Positions 58,400-64,000 of a stretch of DNA of 64,000 bases are shown here, piece by piece (positions within the stretch are counted from its first letter, which is position 1; each line of letters opens with the position of its first letter). Where the stretch lies: positions 1-64,000 of IMG/VR virus record IMGVR_UViG_3300039189_000053. One strand, 5' to 3'. A program made the translations under genes and the position numbers. The notes under the pieces were generated by a model. The model had not been told where the DNA came from. It ran no database searches and was given only the letters and a program-made list of their open reading frames with translations. The stretch comes from a virus.

Positions 58400-58421
58400 C
58401 AGGCCTCCGGCCTGTCTGTGG
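58400..58421 (+). promoter_or_regulatory. 3-nt-loop hairpin followed by TCTGTGG (class II element)
   Basis: CAGGCC-TCC-GGCCTG, a perfect 6-bp stem with a 3-base loop (template GGA), then TCTGTGG and TCTTTT. It begins one base after the deaminase stop and lies 25 bases before the next ATG. Promoter or terminator, or both. Confidence 0.5.
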
Positions 58422-58445
58422 TCTTTTAAACATTCAGGAGGTCAC

Positions 58446-58679
58446 ATGGTTTTTGATACCACCGTGGCCGGTATCCCATGCCAATGCCTGGTCACCAGCT
58501 ATCATCCGGCTGTGCCCATGCGAATCACTGGCAGCGGCTTTGGCGATGCCGAGCCACCAGAAGCGGAAGAATTTGAATTCCGCATTATGGATCGCAAAGG
58601 TTATCCAGCGCCCTGGCTGGAAAGGAAACTCGACAAGGAAGACAACGAACGTTTATTAAGAGAGTTTCACGCGTTATGA
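58446..58679 (+). CDS. small hypothetical protein
   Basis: There are 77 residues. AGGAGG before the ATG is the strongest kind of binding site. The reading FDTTVAGIPCQCLVTSYHPA, GSGFGDAEPPEAEEFEFRIM, ending ERKLDKEDNERLLREFHAL matches a pattern of small phage proteins of unknown role with a GDAEPPEPEEFE segment. Overlaps the next gene by four bases. Confidence 0.68.
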   Translation: MVFDTTVAGIPCQCLVTSYHPAVPMRITGSGFGDAEPPEAEEFEFRIMDRKGYPAPWLERKLDKEDNERLLREFHAL

Positions 58680-58885
58680 CATTGCTCGAAATGTTGACCC
58701 AAATAAGGACAATAATTCGTTCTGCTTGTTTCACAGATATTGTTGAACAAACCGGCGTATCAGAATCAACGGTTTCACAGTGGCGTAATGAGCCTCCTGC
58801 ATTACCCTCACTCAGTGTATTTTGTAAGTTGGCACGTTATTGTGGTTTAAACCCATCCATTAAACAGTTGGAGCAGTTATTTTGA
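58676..58885 (+). CDS. Cro/XRE-like helix-turn-helix protein
   Basis: There are 69 residues (MLTQIRTIIRSACFTDIVEQ; TGVSESTVSQWRNEPPALPS; LSVFCKLARYCGLNP): a compact HTH with recognition helix SESTVSQWRNE. A lytic phage use could be control of a small operon. ATGA overlap with the previous gene. Confidence 0.72.
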   Translation: MTLLEMLTQIRTIIRSACFTDIVEQTGVSESTVSQWRNEPPALPSLSVFCKLARYCGLNPSIKQLEQLF

Positions 58886-59148
58886 ATTTACTTTCTCCGT
58901 TAATTAAAACCACGCAACTCGTTGGTAAAACGTTTCAACTTGTAGAAGACTTCCTGGATTACAGAGAAGCAGCAAATAACCCGTCATATAAAGACGGAAA
59001 CCAACCCAGTGAGTTTGTCATTGAGCTAGCCCAACGCCTGGAAGAACTCTTTGAAGAAGTTCCAACAGGAGAATCCCTCACCATAACGCTCATGAAAGAA
59101 TACGATTCTGATGATGAGCCTGATCCGGATGAAGTAAGGCTTCATTAG
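58882..59148 (+). CDS. acidic hypothetical protein, TTG start
   Basis: There are 88 residues (NLLSPLIKTTQLVGKTFQLV; ending EYDSDDEPDPDEVRLH). TTG at 58882 overlaps the HTH stop by four bases, with GGAG upstream. Helical with an acidic tail. No family is recognised. Confidence 0.58.
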   Translation: MNLLSPLIKTTQLVGKTFQLVEDFLDYREAANNPSYKDGNQPSEFVIELAQRLEELFEEVPTGESLTITLMKEYDSDDEPDPDEVRLH

Positions 59149-59240
59149 TAATAGCTGATATAAATTGTAATCTGTCTATTTAATAGCAGCTTACTATCAT
59201 GTATTATCTCTTCCTTACATAAATAGCGGAGAAGTGATAC

Positions 59241-59465
59241 ATGGCAATATCCATTCCTGAAAAACACGACGCGTATAACCCAAATGATATTCGAGCAGGT
59301 GAAGCTGAAATTAAATCACAGACGGTTCGCGGCCAAGTTCAATGGGAATTACCTGGTGGAGTTGTTACTACATCAAAACAGTATGCACAAGGATATGCTG
59401 AACGCTTAAATAAACTCATTCAAGTAAACAAAAAACGATTCAATCGTTCACTTCTCTGGTCATAA
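59241..59465 (+). CDS. small hypothetical protein
   Basis: There are 74 residues (MAISIPEKHDAYNPNDIRAG; KQYAQGYAERLNKLIQVNKK). A 92-base gap with ATAAATAG and CGGAGAAG precedes the ATG. No family is recognised. Confidence 0.58.
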   Translation: MAISIPEKHDAYNPNDIRAGEAEIKSQTVRGQVQWELPGGVVTTSKQYAQGYAERLNKLIQVNKKRFNRSLLWS

Positions 59466-59529
59466 ATCCCCGCAATAAATAACGGCGCCCCTTACAATGA
59501 GCCAACTAACTTTTGTGGGGGGCTCCGCC

Positions 59530-59850
59530 ATGTCATTTGATAAACCAGGATTCCTAGATCTGTTCGGTGCTTTCATTGTCAGCATCGTTTCAGGCTTTAT
59601 CTCAATATCTCGACGGGTCGTTAACGGCCACGATTGGTCACTCATGTGGGTGATAAGCGAGTTCTTGACTGCCATTCTGTGCGGTTATCTCATGTTCACC
59701 GCCTACCCCCAAATATCGGACAGCTTGCCCAAGTGGTTCACGCTACCGATTGCCGTCGCTTTCTCAGCGCATGTGGGTGGCAAAGTCTTCCAAGAGGTAG
59801 AAAATGAATTGGTTAAACGTTATACCTCAATCTTTCATTCCAAAGACTGA
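59530..59850 (+). CDS. holin, LydA-like (superfamily III)
   Basis: There are 106 residues from ATG 59530, with three hydrophobic segments (FGAFIVSIVSGFISI; WVISEFLTAILCGYLMF; WFTLPIAVAFSAHVGGKVF) and a charged C-terminus. The pattern KPGFLDLFGAF ... EFLTAILCGYL fits P1 LydA-type holins, which open the inner membrane at lysis. GTGGGGGG is the binding site for 59530; an in-frame ATG at 59497 would add 11 residues and might be a regulatory second start. No classical endolysin is adjacent. Confidence 0.75.
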   Translation: MSFDKPGFLDLFGAFIVSIVSGFISISRRVVNGHDWSLMWVISEFLTAILCGYLMFTAYPQISDSLPKWFTLPIAVAFSAHVGGKVFQEVENELVKRYTSIFHSKD

Positions 59851-60019
59851 GATGGCACCGTTCGCTATCGTGGCTGGACGCGCGGAACAAGACTGGCGCC
59901 AAGGCCTGTCAATCGACGAGAATCCCTATCCCCCAGGAACCGTCGACCACAAAATCTACCACGATACCTTTGATCTGTTGATCATCGAAGAAACCAAACG
60001 GGAACTGTCTGCCCCGTAA
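59804..60019 (+). CDS. small protein with Rmf-like motif
   Basis: There are 71 residues. AAGAGG lies before ATG 59804 inside the holin gene (47-base overlap, other frame); ATG 59852 just after the holin stop is an alternative. The segment EQDWRQGLSIDENPYPPGTV with DHKIYHDTFDLL has the G ... NPY ... W/H-x-x-x-(F/Y) layout of ribosome modulation factor-like phage proteins. The similarity is weak. Its stop lies in the loop of a hairpin (60005-60027). Confidence 0.52.
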   Translation: MNWLNVIPQSFIPKTEMAPFAIVAGRAEQDWRQGLSIDENPYPPGTVDHKIYHDTFDLLIIEETKRELSAP

Positions 60020-60447
60020 GCAGACAGCATCGGAAAGAGCGCGGGCGTGAAAAACCGAACTCGGTCAGTGCAAGGGTAGGCACCCCTTCTCCAGCGTAAT
60101 CCCGGATACGTGCATGTACGGCGGAAGGTCCGCTCTTTTTCCGATGGGGATACCCATCATTCAACTCACCCGTTCTGTAGGAGGGGCGGGATTGTTGTCT
60201 CAAGATCGGCCGGCTTCGGCCACATCAGCACTGGATCTATTCCGCTGCTGGGAGAAAGTCAGGATACTGCCCTGGCGCCGGTCACCTAAGTATTCAATCT
60301 ATTGATGAGGGTTCTGGGATCTATAAGCGATAGTGAATTGGTCTCCATACCTCAAGGGGAACCAATCTTAAGTAAGAGGTTTCCTCCCAGAGCCTTCTTC
60401 AATAGATTGATCCAACCACACACCCGCTTCGGCGGGTTTTCTGTTTT
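60005..60447 (+). ncRNA. putative structured RNA region ending in a terminator
   Basis: No gene is visible from 60020 to 60460. Domain 1: hairpin CTGTCTGC/GCAGACAG (60005-60027). Domain 2: closing stem CATCGGAAAGAGC with GCTCTTTTTCCGATG (60028-60146) enclosing ACCG/CGGT, AGGGT/ACCCCT and CGTA-TC/GATACG hairpins. Domain 3: a 25-bp imperfect stem (60294-60319 with 60385-60410; 12 perfect pairs, a T-T mismatch, 13 more with two G-T) enclosing CTAT/ATAG and ATTGGT/ACCAAT hairpins. A terminator follows at 60423. The layout suggests an independently ended RNA of up to 430 nt. No known family is recognised. Confidence 0.5.
60423..60447 (+). terminator. rho-independent terminator upstream of RNA ligase
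   Basis: CCCGC-TTCG-GCGGG is followed by TTTTCTGTTTT. There is no gene directly upstream, so it must end either holin-operon readthrough or the structured RNA. Confidence 0.92.
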
Positions 60448-60460
60448 ATAAGGAGCTCAC

Positions 60461-61390
60461 ATGGAATTCGCTAAGTACCCAAGTCTTGAAAACGCTTACC
60501 GCGAGAAGTACGTCAACGCCTGCCGAAACCTGGGTATCCGTGAGTGGGTAGCCACTGAGAAACTGGATGGCTCCAACTTCATGATGGCCAGTGACGGTCA
60601 CGACCTCATGGTGGCCAGTCGCAATCAGGTTATTCCCCTAAGCCCGGAAGGTATTTATGAATTCCAGGGATGTACTCTTGTCGTCAACAGATATGCCTCT
60701 GACGTGATCCAGCTTGCCAAGCATATTGGTGCCACTGTTTATGTTTACGGGGAACTTTACGGTCAAGGTATTCAGCGTCGTATCAACTACGGTGACAAAG
60801 ACTTTGCAGCCTTCGACATTATGACGGAGGACGGTACCTTCTTACCGTGGGATGAAATGGCAACACTGTGTGCTGCGTTTGAGCTGCCTATCGTTCCCGA
60901 ACTGCGTCGTGGTTCGATTGAAAACCTACTGACTATGTCACCTGAGTTCAACAGCTACTTGAGTTCAGATCGCGCAGAAGGCTTCACGATCAAACCAGTC
61001 AGCTCTCAAGCTCGACTACCCACCGGAAGTCGTCCGGTCATCAAGTCCAAGAGCCAGGCCTTTAGTGAGATCAAGCCTAAGAGATCCAAGCAACCCACGA
61101 CACTAGGTGCTGTTGAAGCGCAAGCCTTGGAGGACTTCACCGGCTACCTCACGGAGAACCGCCTGCATAACGTCCTGAGCAAAGAGACTGCTATCAAGCA
61201 GTCTGACTTCGGGCGAATCACCGGACTGCTGATCCAGGATGCCCTGACAGAGTTCACACGTGACGCCTACCTTATTGACAAGGACACCTGGAAAGTCATC
61301 AAGAAACCTGTTGGCGCTGAGGCCAGTAAGGTCATCCGGGCGCAGTGGTTGAACATCCTTGACTCTTTTACCAATGAGGTACCTGCATGA
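60461..61390 (+). CDS. RNA ligase, T4 Rnl2 (RnlB) family
   Basis: There are 309 residues. VATEKLDGSNFMMAS has the adenylated Lys34 of motif I (KLDGSN; T4 Rnl2 uses Lys35). VYVYGELYGQGIQ is motif III, RAEGFTIKP motif IV and VIKSKSQAFSE motif V. The C-terminal 90 residues are helical as in Rnl2. It joins RNA ends in duplex-like substrates. AAGGAG lies before the ATG, directly after the structured RNA and terminator. It overlaps the next gene by four bases. Confidence 0.92.
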   Translation: MEFAKYPSLENAYREKYVNACRNLGIREWVATEKLDGSNFMMASDGHDLMVASRNQVIPLSPEGIYEFQGCTLVVNRYASDVIQLAKHIGATVYVYGELYGQGIQRRINYGDKDFAAFDIMTEDGTFLPWDEMATLCAAFELPIVPELRRGSIENLLTMSPEFNSYLSSDRAEGFTIKPVSSQARLPTGSRPVIKSKSQAFSEIKPKRSKQPTTLGAVEAQALEDFTGYLTENRLHNVLSKETAIKQSDFGRITGLLIQDALTEFTRDAYLIDKDTWKVIKKPVGAEASKVIRAQWLNILDSFTNEVPA

Positions 61391-61569
61391 GTAACCCAAA
61401 CGATGTATTCACCGTGGCTCTAAGCCGCAGCCAGATCAATGAAATTCTGGCCCACACCAATGTGGTCAATCCACCGCCTGGACTCCAGGAAGGTCGCAAT
61501 GTTTTGCGACGTGCCGTTCGTGAGCCGACCGCGGTCAATGACCCAGAACCCGTCAAGCAGAGGGCTTAA
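61387..61569 (+). CDS. small hypothetical protein
   Basis: There are 60 residues (MSNPNDVFTVALSRSQINEI; PPPGLQEGRNVLRRAVREPT). ATGA overlap with the RNA ligase and one-base overlap with the next gene. No family is recognised. Confidence 0.58.
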   Translation: MSNPNDVFTVALSRSQINEILAHTNVVNPPPGLQEGRNVLRRAVREPTAVNDPEPVKQRA

Positions 61570-61703
61570 TGGGCCGAGAAGAGAAGCTGAAGAAACAGCA
61601 AGCCACCAACGTCCGTGAACAGATCCTACGCCAGTTCAGCGTCAGCAGTGTTGCCGGATTGTTGAGCAACGAACCCACCGACCAGGGGGCCAGCAATGCC
61701 TAA
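61569..61703 (+). CDS. 44-residue basic hypothetical protein
   Basis: MGREEKLKKQQATNVREQIL continues RQFSVSSVAGLLSNEPTDQG and ASNA. It shares bases with both neighbours (TAATG start; eight-base overlap at the end), so coupled translation is likely. Coding support is by layout only. Confidence 0.5.
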   Translation: MGREEKLKKQQATNVREQILRQFSVSSVAGLLSNEPTDQGASNA

Positions 61704-62127
61704 GTCACGCGCTATCAGGGCAGATACAATCAACCGTCACCTGAAGGCCTACAAAGACTTGAGAGAGCAGCTCAGTGTTGACCCAAAAATCAACAACAAG
61801 GCTTTTACCCAAAAGCATCGGGTGTCTGCAGGCTTTATTGGAGAGCTTTGCCGTGAGGAGTATTTATCCCACATCGGCGTTTCCGCTTACTCACCCACCA
61901 ACAAGATACTCACCGCTGACGGTCTGAGGGACTTGTTGCGAAAGCGGGAAGGTAAACGCCATCTCGATCCGAACCGGACGTCAAATGACCCGGGGCCGTC
62001 TGAAGATCCGAAAGCGATCGCTGAACAGATTCGCCCCAGTGCCTTTGTACCCTTGGCTGATTACGAGGCTTTGGAGCGCCGTGTATCCGCACTGGAACAA
62101 CTGATCATTCGTAAAGGAGTGGCATGA
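61696..62127 (+). CDS. hypothetical protein with HTH-like start and coiled-coil end
   Basis: There are 143 residues. Basic N-terminus (MPKSRAIRADTINRHLKAYK; NNKAFTQKHRVSAGFIGELC) possibly DNA-binding; the C-terminus YEALERRVSALEQLIIR is a short coiled coil, suggesting an oligomer. No family is recognised. Confidence 0.62.
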   Translation: MPKSRAIRADTINRHLKAYKDLREQLSVDPKINNKAFTQKHRVSAGFIGELCREEYLSHIGVSAYSPTNKILTADGLRDLLRKREGKRHLDPNRTSNDPGPSEDPKAIAEQIRPSAFVPLADYEALERRVSALEQLIIRKGVA

Positions 62128-62215
62128 CACTGGGTCTGGACGCCGATCCCATTCGCATCAAGTAACCAATAAACGGTAGCCGGGGGAAAACCTCGACTTC
62201 CATCAGGAGAATGCT

Positions 62216-62608
62216 ATGACTGTTTCATCCGACGAGTTCGATAACGATTTCCGGGGACCACTGTACGAGCTTCGTGACAAGCTCTATGACGACATTCCTT
62301 CTGATCAGCAGGTAGAGGACTTCCGGACCGGTCTGAATAATCTCATTGGCCTGGCAGACGATTACCGTGTTGAGCTTCTGGATCAAGAAGACAAGGCCGA
62401 GAAATATTTCAACGCCCGCCCCGCGCCCGCTGATCAGGGCGACACATGCACATGGGAGCTGGACCACGGCGATTCCGCTTGGGCGGGAAAGTGCGGTATC
62501 TACTGGTCTTTTATTGATGATGGGCCACAGGAAAACGGGGTTAAGTTTTGCCCAAAATGCGGCAAGTCGTGCGTTTTTGTTGAGACGAACCAGGAGCAAG
62601 ATCAATGA
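62216..62608 (+). CDS. zinc-finger hypothetical protein
   Basis: There are 130 residues: an acidic helical N-terminal half (FRGPLYELRDKLYDDIPSDQ) and a C-terminal zinc site made from CTWELDHGDSAWAGKCG and KFCPKCGKSC (four main cysteines), a pattern seen in phage proteins with a C-x-W ... CPxCG ribbon. AGGAG precedes the ATG. It overlaps the next gene by four bases. Confidence 0.66.
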   Translation: MTVSSDEFDNDFRGPLYELRDKLYDDIPSDQQVEDFRTGLNNLIGLADDYRVELLDQEDKAEKYFNARPAPADQGDTCTWELDHGDSAWAGKCGIYWSFIDDGPQENGVKFCPKCGKSCVFVETNQEQDQ

Positions 62609-63069
62609 ATAAACTTTACGCAGAACGCGACATTATTGAGCAAGGCGACTACTACTCTCGTCATACGTCAGCCATGACAGGTGAAGACCTTCACAGTAAA
62701 TCAGACATTGCTGCTGAACTGGCTCACCGGGATATTGAAATTGATAAGCTAAAGGCGAGAGTGGCTGCACAGCAGTCGGCTCTTAACTCAATATGCACGT
62801 GCTCATGGGGGGCGGCGGAGTTTTTTGACGTAGGGAAGGCCGCAAGTTGGATGCAGAAAATTGCTTATGATGCACTTGACGAAGTTCCGTCAACCGAAGC
62901 CTTCATTCTGCGGAAGCAGGGAGCTGCAGTAGAATCTGAAATTGTAAATTTGTGTAGTGAGCTTAGAAAATCAGGATATAGCGGTATCAGTGTAAAAGAA
63001 CTTTTGCACGAATCCATAAGCAGATCTTCAAGAATTATAAACGAAGCTAAAAAGTTTGATGACCAATGA
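62605..63069 (+). CDS. hypothetical helical protein
   Basis: There are 154 residues (ELAHRDIEIDKLKARVAAQQ, a coiled coil, then a helical C-terminus). Base composition falls toward AT near its end. Coupled at both ends by ATGA overlaps. No family is recognised. Confidence 0.6.
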   Translation: MNKLYAERDIIEQGDYYSRHTSAMTGEDLHSKSDIAAELAHRDIEIDKLKARVAAQQSALNSICTCSWGAAEFFDVGKAASWMQKIAYDALDEVPSTEAFILRKQGAAVESEIVNLCSELRKSGYSGISVKELLHESISRSSRIINEAKKFDDQ

Positions 63070-63191
63070 GCAAACGAGCTTGGTATCGCTGCAACGAACG
63101 TAAAGCCAAATCCTTAATAGAGCAGGGAATAAAAGTACGGCTTGAAAATGGGGTTTGGTATTACAAACGAAGAGTAGTTCAACGAAATTGA
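63066..63191 (+). CDS. 41-residue basic protein
   Basis: MSKRAWYRCNERKAKSLIEQ continues GIKVRLENGVWYYKRRVVQR and N. About one third basic; likely binds RNA or DNA. ATGA overlap with the previous gene supports translation. It is just before the structured RNA region. Confidence 0.52.
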   Translation: MSKRAWYRCNERKAKSLIEQGIKVRLENGVWYYKRRVVQRN

Positions 63192-63232
63192 TACAAGGCA
63201 ACTCATTTGGCCTTAACAAGTGAGCACTGATT

Positions 63233-63344
63233 AGGATTCTGAGTTGTGCGTGAGGGTTAATCGCCAACGAGAGTCGGCATAGGCTGATTACCTAGCTGAA
63301 CCACAACAGGTACATTAGCAGGGTTCAATTCCCGCCAGAGTCCT
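63233..63344 (+). ncRNA. tRNA-like structured RNA, about 110 nt
   Basis: AGGATTCTG (63233) pairs with CAGAGTCCT (63336), one G-T, as an acceptor-like stem. Directly inside its 3' strand is a T-arm-like hairpin with loop TTCAATT and stem GC-GGG/CCC-GC (one bulged A). Further in, GTTGTG (63243) pairs with CACAAC (63302), enclosing GC-TAGG/CCTA-GC (bulged A) with loop CTGATTA. T-arm next to the acceptor is the tRNA layout, but 110 nt is too long and the D-arm is not normal. No CCA is encoded. Confidence 0.45.
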
Positions 63345-63348
63345 ATTC

Positions 63349-63493
63349 AGTGTGGTGAGGGTGCTATTAAGCACATATTGATACCTCGTATCAGAGGGTT
63401 AAATTTCGCAAACACACTCAACTGATGTTTTAAAGGTGCAACCTTTCGGGCGATGTCACCATAAACACTGGCTGGAATGCTAGTCACCACACT
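63349..63493 (+). ncRNA. multi-hairpin structured region before the last gene
   Basis: AGTGTGGTGA (63349) and TCACCACACT (63484) are perfect 10-base inverted repeats 125 bases apart. Inside are GTGCT-ATTA-AGCAC, TGATAC-CTC-GTATCA, AAAGGT-GCA-ACCTTT and ACTGGC/GCTAGT hairpins. It forms a closed multi-branch fold ending 24 bases before the ATG at 63518, so it is either a separate RNA or the leader of that gene. Confidence 0.5.
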
Positions 63494-63517
63494 CCTAATT
63501 TTATAAAGGAACAAACC

Positions 63518-64000
63518 ATGAGTTATGTATTCCCAAGCGATCAAGACCGTGCTGACGACGATCAGCTTAATGAAGCATGTGAACGTATTGAAGAGTTAAT
63601 GGATCAACTGGTCAGCCGCCAGGGGGTTGAGGGTGAGCCGGTGGCGGTAGTTGATCGAGTCGGAATCATGCAGCGGCTTTCCCCATACACCAATCTGCCA
63701 GAAGGCACAAAGCTTTACACCCACCCTGCCAGCCGCCAGGCGCTTGAGGGTAAGCCGTTTACGTGGGTTTTCACGGATGTTAACGGTGAGGCCAAGGAAA
63801 TTGCAGGCGACCCAGTACATAGAAGCCCGCAAGACTTGAGGATATACACGGCGCTCTACACCCACCCTGCAAGCGCCGATAAGCAGGCTGTGAGTGTGCC
63901 GGATGGCCGATCAAATGAGTGGCTGAAAACCCTTGACCGCTGGATTGACTTGATGGATCGCTTGGAGGGGGAGCCAATAAACACTTCAGTGCAGCGAGAA
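63518..64000 (+). CDS. hypothetical protein with LYTHPAS repeats, cut by window edge
   Basis: Open for 161 codons to the right edge. A short acidic coiled N-terminus (DRADDDQLNEACERIEELMD) is followed by two copies of a unit ending LYTHPAS (LPEGTKLYTHPASRQALEG and RIYTALYTHPASADKQAV), with V-x-x-x-V strands between. Proteins with repeated LYTHPA or LYTAP units are common in phages of enteric and other gammaproteobacteria; no function is assigned. AAAGGA precedes the ATG. Confidence 0.72.
   Translation, partial: MSYVFPSDQDRADDDQLNEACERIEELMDQLVSRQGVEGEPVAVVDRVGIMQRLSPYTNLPEGTKLYTHPASRQALEGKPFTWVFTDVNGEAKEIAGDPVHRSPQDLRIYTALYTHPASADKQAVSVPDGRSNEWLKTLDRWIDLMDRLEGEPINTSVQRE

Noticed and set aside
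60114-60305. 63-codon plus frame inside the structured RNA region
   Set aside because: No ribosome binding site, low-likelihood composition and it crosses the strongest RNA stems.
62124-62165. 13-codon frame MTLGLDADPIRIK after the 143-residue gene
   Set aside because: Has an ATGA-type overlap but is too short to support as a gene.
1-64000. CRISPR array, insertion sequence or integrase
   Set aside because: No regularly spaced repeats with unique spacers, no transposase-type protein and no integrase or repressor were seen; the only regular DNA repeat is the coding 96-bp array in the tail fibre.

Overview
The window is most of the genome of a lytic, short-tailed phage of the N4 type (family Schitoviridae). 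The deciding evidence is a 3378-residue minus-strand protein (14222-24358) whose middle carries every catalytic motif of the N4 virion RNA polymerase. It is followed, in N4 order, by counterparts of N4 gp51 to gp59, gp67, the large terminase and gp69. On the plus strand lie a two-subunit middle RNA polymerase (RNAP1/RNAP2), the MoxR-ATPase plus VWA pair, a helicase, a PolA-type DNA polymerase, a primase, an AAA/RecA-like ATPase and an N4-type ssDNA-binding protein. The host is not named by the sequence. A perfect CRP-type site (TGTGA-N6-TCACA) in the early region and roughly 50% GC suggest a gammaproteobacterium; this is inference.

Layout. 1-2187 (-): 5' part of a long tail fibre, cut by the window edge. 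2291-5820 (+): thyX, nrdB, nrdA. 5821-6575: gene-poor, hairpin-rich, with the leftover C-terminus of another ribonucleotide reductase. 6576-14119 (+): replication and recombination operon (exonuclease, primase, AAA, SSB, RuvC-like). 14222-35086 (-): virion genes from the virion RNA polymerase to the portal. 35152-35729 (+): dUTPase and a small gene set into the late block. 35761-39540 (-): connector, terminase, gp69-like, DUF5675. 39541-40005: non-coding; by N4 gene order this is where the late and early ends of the linear genome meet, so the contig is probably circularly permuted and the terminal repeat should lie here. 40006-45617 (+): early genes, each between a small hairpin promoter candidate and a terminator, ending with RNAP1 and RNAP2. 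45890-56429 (+): middle genes up to the DNA polymerase. 56473-64000 (+, one minus gene): accessory genes (dCMP deaminase, holin, Rnl2-type RNA ligase), structured RNAs and small unknown genes. The rest of the tail module and any other missing genes should lie between the right and left window edges.

How it fits together. The injected virion RNA polymerase would read the early hairpin promoters, RNAP1/RNAP2 the middle genes, and host polymerase helped by the phage SSB the late minus-strand block, as known for N4. ThyX, NrdA/NrdB, dCMP deaminase and dUTPase supply dTTP and dNTPs. Most notable: (1) the DNA polymerase gene is in two pieces around an HNH endonuclease gene, and removing the insert restores one frame; (2) the virion RNA polymerase has Phe where the T7/N4 family has the sugar-discriminating Tyr; (3) two families of 3-nt-loop hairpins are scattered through the plus-strand modules; (4) two unclassified structured-RNA regions, one next to the RNA ligase and one tRNA-like.
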